From contig CM020620.1 of assembly GCA_009829735.1 (NCBI GenBank), positions 23,038,020 to 23,102,019 on the forward strand: DNA of 64,000 nucleotides, written 5' to 3'. The DNA comes from Pyropia yezoensis. Taxonomy: Eukaryota > Rhodophyta > Bangiophyceae > Bangiales > Bangiaceae. Each line of letters opens with the position of its first letter. Within the stretch, counting starts at the first letter, position 1. Both the position numbers and the translations under genes were made by a program. Under the pieces are notes generated by a model. That model had not been told where the DNA came from. It did no database searches and saw nothing but the letters and a program-made list of their open reading frames with translations. Positions 32,251 through 43,591 of this stretch are shown in pieces.

Positions 32251-32823
32251 TGTAGCATCCCTGGCCCCGACTTGGCGCCGACCCGGGACTACAACCAGAG
32301 GGCACCAGGTGCCAGAACACGCCCGCCGTGTGGTGATGGTTGGCGGCCGTGGCCCGTGCCCGGCACTGGGATGCGGTGGACTACGCTATCCACACGTGAG
32401 AGAGGGATTGCTGATGGGTTTTTGCATACTTGTGAGGGACTTGATTTGCGAGAATTTGAGTGTGAGATTAGTGAGTGGGAATAGAATTAGTAGTGATAGT
32501 GGCCCCCGACCTGACGAGGTTAGACTCGGGTCGGGGCCACTCAGGGGTTATGGGGGGGGCTACCTGGCCAACGTGCCGAGGCTACCCCAGATGCACGTTA
32601 AGAGGGACAGCGAGGCGCCCTTGGCCCGCGCCCTCAGGAAAAAGACAACTGCGCGTTTGCTTTCCTCTTCCCCGTGTGCACTACCGTGCGTATCTGTTTG
32701 CTCTGCGAGCAGGCACGTGAGGCAACAGGCATACCATTCTCGTAGTTCCCCCTTCTGTGTTACCTGTCCCTTTCCCCCGAGGGGTATTGACACGTGTCTG
32801 AGAGGATCGAGTTTTATACCACA
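32251..32823 (+). repeat. B1 5' LTR
   Basis: 573 bp from TGTAGCATCCCTGGC to GTTTTATACCACA. Matches 41,329-41,900, 52,430-53,001 (inverted), and the two half-LTRs at 46,123-46,445 and 58,162-58,414. Confidence 0.93.
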
Positions 32824-33035
32824 TATTTGGTGGAGCAGCAGGGGATGATTGGAGTGTTTGAGAAGAGACATTTGGGAGCGGCGGTTGGGTTGTTCCTGTT
32901 CTGTCTTTTTCTGTGGTTTGGGAATTATTTGCACCCGTTCACGGGAATCCCATTCCTAGCTCTCCAACCCCTCTCTTGTGGTCTGGCGATCTTTGGACAC
33001 GCAGGCAACTGGACTGTGGCTGTCAAGAGACCAAC

Positions 33036-34793
33036 ATGGCTACCCTCCCTGGCACGACGGTGCCCGAAGGGGTAGACCCCGCGTCCCTTGACGCATCCCT
33101 GGTCACCGCGGGGGACGGTGCCCAACCCGGCGTTCTCCCTACGGGTGAAGCAGACCTGGGCGTGACATCCGGTAGCGGACTGGAGTCCACAGGCGGCCAA
33201 GCACCACCTGCTCCCGTTCCTACGGCTGTTCCTCCTGTGGGAGCCACCCCGGGGTCAACGGCGTTTGACTCCGCTCGCAGCAGACGTCTCCCTCCTGTCG
33301 GTTCTACTCCTCAACCTCCAGGGATAGCCCCTGGTGTGTTTACTCCTGGACCCACACATGGCAGCTGGGTGGATACACCTCTTCCTGTGGGCACTAGCGA
33401 TGCCAGAGGCACCGTTGTGACTGGTTCTACGGGTCTCCCAGAGACCTCGACTCCTGGGACCGGCCAAGCTTTTCCTCCCCTTGCATCCTATGGGGCGGGG
33501 AGCCCCAAGACCGGTAACCGAAGCAGCCGAAGGCGTCGGCGTCATCGCCGTCGCTCTAGCACCAGCGAGACCAGTTCCTCCAGCTCTGAGGAGGGATATG
33601 ATTGGGATGCACCTCCCGGTCCCACCCGGCGCAGGCTAGTCGAGTGTGACTTCCCTGCCCACCAAGTGGGAGATGCCACCCTGAACAAGGTCACGTATTG
33701 GGGTAACTACCGGGAGAACCAAGACCAAGGTTACACCCGGAAGATGGCCAAGAAGATGGCGTCCCTGAACCGGCGAATGCAGCCGAGCTTCGGGGGACAT
33801 CCTAAGTTTTCCGGGAAGAGACCGGCGCTTATCTTTGCCTTCCTGCGCCAGTTTGTCAAGGCATGCAATGACAACGATGTGTCCGAGGGCAAGGCTCTCT
33901 ACCTCCTGGTTAACTTCATGACCGGAGAAGCGGAACAGCGGTTTGCACAGGTTCTACCAGACTCTGCCGGACACATTGTCGGACGTACCGTCGCGAGTTA
34001 TCCGTAGGCGGTCAACTGGCTCCTGTCCAACTACGCTGACGCGGACTCTCTGCGTAAAGCAGTCGGCAGGCTGAACCGGGCAACCATGGAAAGACAAGAG
34101 ACTCCAGAGGCGTTCGCCCGTCGTGTCCGGGAGATGAGCGATGCTTGTGGCAACGTTTACCCTGAGGACAGGCTCAAGATGATCTTCTCGGAAGGGCTTC
34201 CTGAATATCTTCAAGTGGATGCGGAGAACTACAACCAGGAGCATCAAGAACATACCTTCCAGCAGTTGATGGCCTACACCCAGGGCAAGTACCGGCAAGC
34301 CAGGGCCCTCCAAGCTCCCATCGTATCGACTCCCAAGCCGTTGTCGCGAATTCGTCCCGGACCCGACAAGTATAAGGGAGGTGATAGCCCTGTACCAGTA
34401 CTCGCAGTTGGCGAGGCCTCACCCATGGGGTCAGGGGACAAGTGGGGCGGCTTCGTTTCTAAGGAGCAACCATCCCTGGTCGCCCCCAAGCAAGTCAAGA
34501 ACCAGCGGTTCCGGTCTTGTTGGCTGTGCCAGAAGGAGGATCACATGTCCTACCAGTGCCCGACCATTCCCAAGGACCTCCAGGAGAAACTCAAGCGTCA
34601 AGGATTGGTGTTTGCAAAGGCGGTCAACTGGGCTGACCGGCGGGCACCCTCCAAGATGGACAAGGCACAGGTACATGCAATCCGAGTGGCAACCTTACAG
34701 AGCATCACGGAGGCTCTGGCAAGGGAAGCTCCTACGGACTTTGACCTGGAGACCGAAACCTCTAAGGACTCCTCGGACCCGGGAAACGAGTAG
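33036..34793 (+). pseudogene. gag: B1 gag with CCHC knuckle, one in-frame TAG
   Basis: Starts MATLPGTTVPEGVDPASLDA. A Pro/Gly/Thr-rich N-terminal part and an Arg/Ser stretch precede a capsid-like region (VTYWGNYRENQDQGYTRKMA, FAFLRQFVKACNDNDVSEGK), and after TAG at 34,005-34,007 the same frame continues VNWLLSNYADADSLRK, ERQETPEAFARRVREMSDA, then knuckle CWLCQKEDHMSYQC (about 34,520) and ends GNE-TAG at 34,791. The stop falls two residues before VNWLL, where family A has YLELVNWLL. The capsid order and knuckle mark a Ty3/gypsy Gag. Confidence 0.87.
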
Positions 34794-37700
34794 GGCAGGC
34801 GCTCTCCCCAAGTGTCTTCCCGAATCTCCGACGGCAGGGTACTTCTACCTGTTCTCCCCTTGCGTGCCGGGAGAAAGGACGGCGGTTACCTGCTCAACCG
34901 ATAGCCGCCTGGACACCCTGTGTGTTCAAGGGGACCTTGCTCGTCTTGCGTAAGGAAAACCTCAAGATTAATGCTCGTATGCGTGTGGGGGATAGCCTCC
35001 TCCAAGCTGTTACGCCGGTGGTTGACACGGGAGCCGGACCAAGCGTCATCACTGAGAACCTGTTACCTCCGGGCTGGCGTCGACATGCCTGGAGAGCGCC
35101 TACCCGGACCCATATCGTCGACGCTTCGGGTCAAACCCTACGACCGCTTGGCCGTCTTCCTGTCGCCATCTATGTCAACAATGAACCAATGCTTTTTCCC
35201 TTTCTAGTAGTCAAGACCCTATCAGTCCCCCTCATCCTAGGCTGGGACTTCCAGAAGCAGCATGTCAAGAGCATCCTACCCGGAGAAGGGAAGGTCCAGT
35301 TCAACCATGGGTTTGTGTCACCGGTATTGGAACATCTGGACGCCAAGGTTCGTGTAGCCAAGAGCAAGAGGGGACGCATCCCACCCTCTACCTTGACTCT
35401 CTTCAAACCGGTGCTCCTACCTCCTCGCTCGGAGACCAAGGTTCAAGTAACGACCCGGATTGCAGGTCAATGCCTGATCTACGGACTTAAGGAATTTCTG
35501 GCGAAACACCGGTTATACTTGGCCCACGGACATCACAAGAAGGTAGAAAGGCACACCCCGTTCTCGGTGCTAATCGTCAACGTGAGCCGGAAGCCAATAA
35601 CCCTCGCCAAGGGCACCCGAGTTGGTACAGCAGAGCCTTACCGGGGATCCGCCCGTGCTATGAGCAAGGAAGACCTCCTGAACCTGCAACAAGAACTGGC
35701 ATCCAACTTGACGGCCTTAGACGTACCTCCGAAGCAAGAGCAGGCTGGCAGCACTACTCCGAAACCCGAACAAGCACCACCCGGGATGCCGACGGTCAAG
35801 CAAGAAAATGTCCCTCCCGACTTGAAGGAGGCACTGGAGAAGCTTCTCCAGGAATATCGGCACCTGTGGTCAGGAGAGCTGGGCAAGATGGACGCCACTC
35901 TACACCGGATTCAACTCAAGCCGGAAGCTAAGCCAGTGCACATGCAACCATATCGGGCCGGACCTCATCGCCGGGATGAGATTGAGAAGCAGGTTAACAA
36001 GATGCTCAAGATGGATGTTATCGAGCCGTCTGATGGCGAGTGGGCTTTCCCTGTGGTAGTCGTCCCGAAAACCGGCGGTCACTTCCGTTTCTGCGTTGAC
36101 TGCAGGCGCCTGAACGAGATGACAGTCAAGGACGTATACCAGATACCCCGGATGGATGATTGCCTCGACTTTCTTGGTGATGCCACCCTCTTCTCGACGC
36201 TGGATTGTAATGCCGGTTACTGGCAGATCCCTCTGGCTGACGAGGACAAGGACAAGACCACCTTCACGTGCCACCTGGGACTATTCCGGTGCAAGCGTCT
36301 TCCTTTTGGTCTCACCAATGCTCCGGCGACCTTCCAAAGAGCCATCGACATCATCCTGTCCGGGCTAAGGTAGAGAACATGTTTGGTCTACCTGGACGAC
36401 ATTATCGTTTTCTCCAAGACCCCAGCGGAACATCTGGAGCACCTTCGGGAGGTCCTGGCCCTCCTGTCCAAGGCTGGAGTTACCCTCAAGGCCGAGAAGT
36501 GCCACCTGTTTGAGACTGAGGTGGAGTATCTGGGGCATGTGCTGAGTCCGGGGGAGCTCCGAGTCAATGAGAAGAACATCAAGGCCCTCCGGCATGCACG
36601 GCAACCCAAAAACCAGACGGAACTCAAGAGCTTCCTGGGTATGTGCAACGTCTATCGCCGGTTCGTACGGGACTATGCTCTGATTGCCCGGCCACTGACC
36701 AAGCTGACCAGCAAAAAGCTTCCCGCACAACTCCCGGTGTTCGACGAGAAGCAGACCGCGGCCTTCGAAGAGCTCAAGAAGCGCCTGACCACCACTCCAG
36801 TACTGGCGTTACCCAAGCGGGAGGGCCAGTTTGTTCTGGAGACGGATGCCTGTGGCGTCCAGGTGGGGTGCTCACTACTCCAGCAGCAACCTGATGGGCA
36901 CTTTCTCCCGATAGGCTACTACAGTCGCGTCTTGACTCCAGCTGAGAAGAACTACTCCACGACCGAGCGCGAGTGCTTGGCAGTCGTCTGGGCTTGCTTC
37001 CTGTTACGGCCATATCTTGAAGGACAAGAGTTCCTCATCCGGACGGATCACGCCAGTCTAAGGTGGCTGCTATGCATGGACAGCAGTCAAGGAAGGGTCG
37101 CCCGGTGGCGCCTACGCCTTTCGGAGTTCAAGTACAAGGTGTGCACCAGAGCAGGGAGGGAGCACCACTGCGCCGACACCATGTCCCGGCTGGAGACTCC
37201 TGCAGCCGATACCGGTCCTGTCCCGGAGGAAATACCTTGCTTCATCCTCCCGAATGTCGGACGTGGCTGGCACGCCCCCCTGTACGAGACACCTGAAGCT
37301 CATCAACCGGTGACCATTCACCGGATGCTGGAGGCACAACTGACGAATCCTCAATGCTTGGAGCTTCGCCACCAAATGGACCTGAACCGGAAAAGTCGTT
37401 TCTCCGAGTCTACGGACGGACTCCTAGTACGGGTGTCACCCTTCGATGGGGCAACTCAAGGCTACGTACCCCGGGGCCTACGAGCTGACATCCTCCGCCT
37501 GGAGCACTCGTCTCCCCAGGCCGGACATCCTGGTATCAATCGGATGTATGCTTCCATGAGACGACACTATTACTGGGAAACCATGGCCAGTGACGTCCAT
37601 AAATGCCTGGAGGCTTGTGCTTCGTGTGCAAGGAACCGGTTGTCCCAGAGGAAGAAGACTTGTAAGCTACGCCTATTCCCGGCGGCGGAGCCTTTTGCAA

Positions 37701-38881
37701 GCTTAAGCATGGACATCCTGGGGCCCCTACCTGAAACATCCAGTGGCAAAATATACCTGCTCATCATATGTGACCGGTTCTCCAAGTTCACTCGAGCAAT
37801 CCCGCTGAGGACCATCACGGCTCTGGATGTCACGTCAGCCTTCTGCGAGTACTGGATAGCTGCCTATGGCCCTCCAGACTCCGTCTTAACCGACAACGGT
37901 CCCCAGTTCGCATCCCTGTTCTTCCAAGGAGTCTGTGACCTGATGGGCATCAAGAACTTGTACACTACGACGTACCACCCTCAAACGAACGGCCAGGTGG
38001 AACGATTCAACCGGACCCTAGTAGACATGCTACGGCACTACGTGGAGGAGCACCAAGAAGACTGGGACGAGCTCCTGGCTGTTCTCACTCTAGCCTACAA
38101 CTCCCGAGTTCACCGGACAACGGGGGTCGCTCCACTCGACTTTGTCACCCCAAGGCGGCTGACCAACTTCTCCCTGGAAAGAATACCAGACGGTCTCCAG
38201 CCTGCACTGAAGTCAGGTCCCAAGGCAAAGGATGAGTTCCTGGAACAACTGAAGCTCCTGCTTCCAAGAGTCAAGGAGTCAATCTCGAAGACCCAGGAGC
38301 GATACAAGCGGGGCTATGACAAGGGCGTTCGGGAAAAGAACAAGGAACTGGGTGGTGGCGACTGGGTTTTTGTGGACAACCATAGCAAGACCCGGGGGAA
38401 GCTGGACTCGAAGACGGATGGACCTTATGAGATCCTGAATACGGACGGTTGGACCTTTCTTCTAGACGTGGATGGCTCCCCGTACCGCGTGAGCAGCGAC
38501 CATGTCACCCGAGCCCCACCGCCAAGCCAACGGGACTTGACCCGGCGCAAGCGGGCCGCAGTACCCTGGCTATCCCAAGAAGAAGGTCGGGAATATGTCT
38601 ACGTCAAGTTTGTGGACCATTCCTGGAGAGACGGACGCCTGTACCTGCGAGTACGCTGGTTCGGTTTTAACCCGGCAGATGATACCTGGGAACCCTCAAA
38701 CCGGCTACCCATCGCGGATGTCTGTGCCTACACGCGACGGAACGGGATAGAGGGCACTCCAGTGGCCAGAGCCGGCAAGATTCTGGAGTCGGACTCGGAG
38801 GAGGACCAAGAGGATGGGGCCAACCAAGACCCTCGGGACGAGCCGAGTTCATCCGCAACGGATGCGGAACAAGAGGATTGA
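34766..38881 (+). pseudogene. pol: B1 pol: protease to chromodomain, single TAG in RT
   Basis: Pol lies in the -1 frame and is open from 34,766, overlapping gag by 28 nt, with no ATG until deep in the protease. Protease VVDTGAGPSVI (about 35,020); RT FRFCVDCRRLNEM, FSTLDCNAGYWQIPL; TAG at 36,371-36,373 where B2 has Trp; YLDD at 36,389-36,400; RNase H ETDACGVQVG (about 36,840); integrase HHCC (about 37,505-37,635); catalytic Asp 37,712, Asp 37,892, Glu 38,000 giving D,D35E; GPYEILNTDG; chromodomain YVYVKFVDHSWRDGRLYLRV (about 38,595-38,740) and an acidic tail. Apart from the one stop it is intact. The product would act in reverse transcription and in targeting integration, with the chromodomain probably reading histone marks. 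Confidence 0.92.
34781..34787 (+). promoter_or_regulatory. -1 ribosomal frameshift heptamer GGGAAAC at the B1 gag end
   Basis: Gag frame reads CCG GGA AAC GAG TAG. A slip of -1 on G-GGA-AAC leads into CGA GTA GGG CAG and the open pol frame. Position relative to the stop equals that in A2. Confidence 0.75.
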
Positions 38882-39026
38882 GAAGAAGGGAACGGGTATA
38901 TCAAGGAGAACACGCAATACAAGCATGGAACAATCAAGGAAAACAAGCACCCGCTCGGGCAACCCTTCTCTCCGCCTCTTCCCTCCTCGCTTCTCCCAAG
39001 ACCCTCACCCTCCTTGCCTCCAACTA

Positions 39027-41144
39027 CTACTCCCGGCGCGGACGCTGAGCCGCGGGAGTGTCCTCCAGCGCTGCCGCCGCGGCACGACGGGAACCGGAGG
39101 AAGACGGGATGACGTAGTGCGGTGGACGCGGTGCATCCCGGTATGACGCCATCGGAGAAGTACCGGTAGTTGCCGGGGGCTCCCGCTCATCCAGATATGC
39201 CCGTCGGCGCCCCTGGAAGCCAGTGAAGGCTTCTGACCACTGCTGGGCCAAGCCATGCCGCGTCAAGGTCGCCAGAAGTTCGCCAACCACCGGGCTGTTC
39301 GACATCTGGCCGCTGTCCGCGCAAGCAAACACCCGGTCGACCACGTTGTTCAAGACACTGGCGTAAGAACCCAGCACCAGGGAGAACCCAACGCCTTCAA
39401 CCTGCACCGGAAGACGTCCCAGCTGGTCTCCACTCATACCGACGTCGTACTGGTCGCATGTCGGACCACCTTGGATCAGGTACCAGTCAGGCACCCGGAA
39501 GCGGGTAAGGCGCAGAGTCGGCGCCGGAATCTCGAACCGCCCCGAGGATGACACCACCGGACGGTCCACAACGGCCCCCGAAACCGGAGTACCCAACTCC
39601 AGCGGAGGCACAGCGCCGCCGGCGTTGGAACAAGGCGTCCGAGGCGGAGCGGCCGGAATGGTAGGCGACCGCACGGTCACCCCCAGACTCGCCGCAGACA
39701 GGCGCGGTGCCGGAGGAGCTTGAAGTACCGGCACAGCCGGAACAGGGCGTGAACGCGCCGGCGACGGTTCAGGCGAGGCCACCGGGGCGACAGGTGCAAC
39801 AGGAGGAAGCGGAGCTGCCGCAGACGCCTGACCGACCGCCGCGGCCCATCCCGACTCCTGCACTGGCGGCCCAACTGGCAGAAGATCAAGGGCGGCCGGG
39901 GCAGGAAAGCTACCTAGCTGCGGCCACGCCGGAAGCGGCGTCGCCAGCTGCACCTTGGCCGGAGAAGACTGATAGACCACCTGCGCCCAACCAAAGCCAT
40001 CCCGACGCGGGCGGTTCTGGTCGGCAATCGCGTTCAAGAAGTTCCGGTCATGCACCGGCACCAGACGCCGGAAGTCAATCATCGCCTGGAAGAGCCCCTT
40101 GTACTCTTCGTCCTGGCTGCACAGGAAGTCGACGGTCAGCTTGTCGACAATCCAGACCATCAGGAGGTCAGGGAGAAACCAAAGCCGGTTGGACACCAAG
40201 ACCTCGTGAAGCCAGTGGTTGGCCGCCGAGACTGTCATCTCGGACGTGTACATCATGTACGGGATCGAGTGGAAGAAGCCCTTGATCGACGCCTGAGTCA
40301 AGGCGTCCAAGAAGTACCAGGTGAAGGGGATGCTGGAAGGAGCAAACCCGACCGGGGTCTCGACTTCCTGCTGCTGCGGGATGACCTTGGGGTAGTACGC
40401 CGCCCGGTTGGCCTTGTCCAGCTTCCAGAACTCCTGATGGTTGCAGCTCACGAGGAAGTCACGCTGACGGCCGCGTCGCTCGCCTTGCTCCCGTGCCGGT
40501 GACAACTTGAGGTACTTCCGGGTCAGGAAAGGCGGTTCCAGAGCGACCATGCTCGGACGGGGGTCGCAGTTCAGGCTCCCCGACCCCTTGAGCGCCTCGT
40601 CCCAGACCTTGAGCGCCCGGTGGACGTACCCTTCCTCCTCCGGCCACCGGAGAACGAACGCGGACACGCGACGCTCGGTCAAGGGTAGATCCAGCACCAG
40701 CGCGAAGGGGAGATCCTCCAGACGAGCAACCCAAGAGGAACCCGAGAAGCTCTGGGAGCGGTCTTGTGCCAGGCGCATCTGGTCCGCCGTGTGAAGACGA
40801 GCCTTATTCATCTCGGTCAGGACCCCGCGCTGGAGTTCCTTGCGCCAGAGGTCCAAGCAATCCTGCTGGCACTGGGCCGCGCCGGCGTTGCCGACCACCG
40901 TGGAGTAGCGCCGGCCCGCCAGAGGGTCCTGCCCAAGAAGCATCTCCGGGAGACCCACAGGGGGGGTCTCGACCGGGTGCATCACAGAAGCCGGGGGAAC
41001 CCGATCCGTCCCCGCCGTAGCGACCGGCGCCGACATCGACACCCGAGGAACCGGAGGCAGGAGAGGGGCGCGACTACCCGAGTTCTCCTCCGCAACACTC
41101 GCCACCGGAACCACGGGCCCAGCTTGGATCTCGGAACTGGACAT
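39027..41144 (-). CDS. B1 antisense accessory gene, intact, 705 aa
   Basis: On the strand opposite gag-pol, between pol (ends 38,881) and the 3' LTR. I choose MSSSEIQAGPVV at 41,144 because B2 has the same start (MSSSEI, 58,565); the frame also extends back into the LTR (ATG 41,336). Parts: Ser/Pro/Val N-terminus; a helical module (YSTVVGNAGAAQCQQDCLDL, LPFALVLDLPLTERRVSAFV); a core (FLVSCNHQEF, AAYYPK, VETPVGFAP, then ANHWLHEVLVSNRLWFLPDL and VDKLTVDFLCSQDEEYKGLF); a Pro/Ala/Val linker; a C-terminal domain (TRFRVPDWYLIQGGP, VGFSLVLGSYASVLNNVV) and a Ser/Arg/Ala tail. The core aligns with the family-A antisense protein by spacing: (Y/F)LV(T/S)...EF...YYPK...VE.P.GF...(N/Q)WL.EV. No known family recognised. 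An intact 705-codon frame beside a decayed pol suggests it is not random. Confidence 0.8.
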   Translation of the reverse strand: MSSSEIQAGPVVPVASVAEENSGSRAPLLPPVPRVSMSAPVATAGTDRVPPASVMHPVETPPVGLPEMLLGQDPLAGRRYSTVVGNAGAAQCQQDCLDLWRKELQRGVLTEMNKARLHTADQMRLAQDRSQSFSGSSWVARLEDLPFALVLDLPLTERRVSAFVLRWPEEEGYVHRALKVWDEALKGSGSLNCDPRPSMVALEPPFLTRKYLKLSPAREQGERRGRQRDFLVSCNHQEFWKLDKANRAAYYPKVIPQQQEVETPVGFAPSSIPFTWYFLDALTQASIKGFFHSIPYMMYTSEMTVSAANHWLHEVLVSNRLWFLPDLLMVWIVDKLTVDFLCSQDEEYKGLFQAMIDFRRLVPVHDRNFLNAIADQNRPRRDGFGWAQVVYQSSPAKVQLATPLPAWPQLGSFPAPAALDLLPVGPPVQESGWAAAVGQASAAAPLPPVAPVAPVASPEPSPARSRPVPAVPVLQAPPAPRLSAASLGVTVRSPTIPAAPPRTPCSNAGGAVPPLELGTPVSGAVVDRPVVSSSGRFEIPAPTLRLTRFRVPDWYLIQGGPTCDQYDVGMSGDQLGRLPVQVEGVGFSLVLGSYASVLNNVVDRVFACADSGQMSNSPVVGELLATLTRHGLAQQWSEAFTGFQGRRRAYLDEREPPATTGTSPMASYRDAPRPPHYVIPSSSGSRRAAAAALEDTPAAQRPRRE

Positions 41145-41328
41145 GACGTCCAGACTCCGGGGGAACGAGAGGGCCAAGGTGAAGGAGAGAAGGGGGGCAG
41201 AGAACCGGAGCAGGTGATCGTGACCAGGGTGAAGACGCTCGACCTCGGCACCGGTGTGGACGTGCTCGAGGCTGTGCACGGTGGCACCTGGTTCGGCCCG
41301 AGGACGTGCCGGACTAGCAAGGGAGCTA

Positions 41329-41900
41329 TGTAGCATCCCTGGCCCCGACTTGGCGCCGACCCGGGACTACAACCAGAGGGCACCAGGTGCCAGAACACGC
41401 CCGCCGTGTGGTGATGGTTGGCGGCCGTGGCCCGTGCCCGGCACTGGGATGCGGTGGACTACGCTATCCACACGTGAGAGAGGGATTGCTGATGGGTTTT
41501 TGCATACTTGTGAGGGACTTGATTTGAGAGAATTTGAGTGTGAGATTAGTGAGTGGGAATAGAATTAGTAGTGATAGTGGCCCCCGACCTGACGAGGTTA
41601 GACTCGGGTCGGGGCCACTCGGGGTTATGGGGGGGGCTACCTGGCCAACGTGCCGAGGCTCCCCCAGATGCACGTTAAGAGGGACAGCGAGGCGCCCTTG
41701 GCCCGCGCCCTCAGGAAAAAGACAACTGCGCGTTTGCTTTCCTCTTCCCCGTGTGCACTACCGTGCGTATCTGTTTGCTCTGCGAGCAGGCACGTGAGGC
41801 AACAGGCATACCATTCTCGTAGTTCCCCTTTCTGTGTTACCTGTCCCTTTCCCCCGAGGGATATTGACACGTGTCTGAGAGGATCGAGTTTTACACCACA
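41329..41900 (+). repeat. B1 3' LTR, also the outer end of the left palindrome arm
   Basis: 572 bp. Mirrors 52,430-53,001 as an inverted copy. Preceded by AGCAAGGGAGCTA, a short purine-rich tract. Followed by AAGAG, the complement of the CTCTT target duplication that flanks the mirror copy. Confidence 0.93.
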
Positions 41901-43591
41901 AAGAGGTGGCACTTACTCGCCTTCAGTAACACACCGGCGTCAGGAAGTAGCTTGAACACCTTGCCAAGATGGCCAATGTGTTCCTCCGGACTTCGGGAGA
42001 ACACAATGATATCGTCTAGGTACACGAGACAGATCTGCCACCGTACTCCGGCCAGAATCATGTCCATAGCGCGCTGGAAAGTTGCCGGCGCGTTACACAG
42101 GCCAAACGGTAGACGCTTGCACTGGTAGGTACCACAGTGACAGGTAAAGGTAGTTTTATGCCTGTCCTCCGGGGCAATGGGAATTTGCCAGTACCCCGCG
42201 TTACAGTCTAGGGTGGAGAACACGTTTGCCTCCCCCAGAGAGTCCAGACAGTCGTCCATCCTAGGTAGGGGATAACTGTCCTTCACCGTGCTCTCGTTAA
42301 GCTTACGGTAGTCGATACAGAACCGGGGAGTCCCATCAACTTTGGGGACGATAACCACCGGAATCGCCCACTCGGCGTTACTGGCCTCGATCACATCGAG
42401 GGCCTCCATGCGAGCAACTTGCTCCTTAACGAGGGCCCTTAAACGGGGTCCTCCCCTATACGGTTGTTGGCGTATAGGGGGTGCACCGGGCTTCAACTCG
42501 ATCCGGTGTTGGGTGGCTCTCATGAGTCCCAATTGACCATCCCACAACTTGTGATATTGGTCCAAGAGGCGTTCAACTTGAACCCTCAACCTGGGTGGGA
42601 CACCCTCCATGTTTACATGGGGCCGAGGAGAGGCGGCCGGCTTGGCTTGATGCTTCTCCTTTCCGGACTTTGGGTCGCTACTTGCGCCCGCGTTGAGGGT
42701 GACCGCTACTACCGGTCCCTCGTGTTGGTCGATATAGCCGAACTTGGCTCCCGACTTGAAGTACTTGGGCGACGAGCTCAGGTTCATAACCTGGATCCTC
42801 CACGGGACTCCGGCTTTGGAGTCCATCGTGCCAAGGGCAACATGCACTTGGTGCTTGCGAGCAAGACGGGGGTAAGGGTGCACCAACCCGTTCCCCGTAT
42901 AATCAGTTACAACGTCAACGTGCGCCACCGAGTTGGGGGGCAACGTGACTTTACGGGCTAAACGCAGGGTAGCAGTAAACCCTTCTCTCACAGAGCAAAC
43001 AGGCTTCGACTGTGAGACTGTCACAGGAGCCACAGACTTTCCCTTACCAAGGATGGGGATGGTTTCCCCATTCATCAACTTGACCCAATACTCAGGGCCA
43101 CAAATCAAAGGCACTTGTGTAACAACATAAGGGGTACCCAGAAGCAGGGGTACCGATATATTCTCAACTACTCCATAGGTCACGTCGACCTCATGGGTCC
43201 CCAACCTAGTTGGTAGGGTCACGGCACCAATGATGGGAAGTACCCCACCATTGATATCGATCAGATGGTCAGCTTTAGACCTCCAGCGTTGGAGCTTCAC
43301 CTCCTTTGGTAATAGCGACTTGCGTATCAAGGAGGCTCCTGACCCGGTATCAAGTACGATACGGGCACAGCAGGCACGGCCGGGGGCTAGTTGCACCCGG
43401 CCAGCCACCTGGAAGTTCTCACCCGTCAGCACCGCGATGACCCGACGTGGGTTTACGTTCTTGGGGAGTCCTACCCGAGGTGGGCGGACTCCCTTAGGTC
43501 GCCGCAGTATCCAGCACGGTTGGTTCGTCCTCTTGACCCACTTGGCCAAGGCTGCCGTTGTGAGCTTCGGACGGCCAGCTCCAACGGTCAT
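41901..43591 (-). pseudogene. pol: Left-arm A pol, protease and N-terminal RT only
   Basis: Begins at ATG 43,591 that overlaps the gag stop as ATGA. Carries VLDTGSGASLI, FSTLDCNAGYWQIPI and LVYLDDIIVFS and stops at AAGTGCCACCTCTT, where the B LTR starts. The rest of pol is absent on this side. No internal stop in the remaining 560 codons. Confidence 0.9.

Larger units (their letters stand above)
32251..41900 (+). mobile_element. B1, family B Ty3/gypsy chromovirus, plus strand
   Basis: 5' LTR 32,251-32,823 and 3' LTR 41,329-41,900 (about 573 and 572 bp; ends TGTAGCATCC and TACCACA). Primer-binding site TGGTGGAGCAGCAGGGG starts at 32,828, the same as in family A. Order: gag, pol in -1 frame, antisense gene, LTR. 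The left flank is A integrase (GGAATA), the right flank is A reverse transcriptase (AAGAGGTGG); these are not a target duplication, so the element is a recombinant of two B insertions. Confidence 0.92.

Noticed and set aside
30974-32320. 448-aa ORF starting in the B1 LTR and running into A3 integrase
   Set aside because: A fortuitous fusion across the insertion point; the real gene is the truncated A3 pol.
41145-41336. Longer start for the B1 antisense protein inside the LTR
   Set aside because: The extra 64 residues are unlike the rest, and B2 shares the MSSSEI start but not an open frame upstream.
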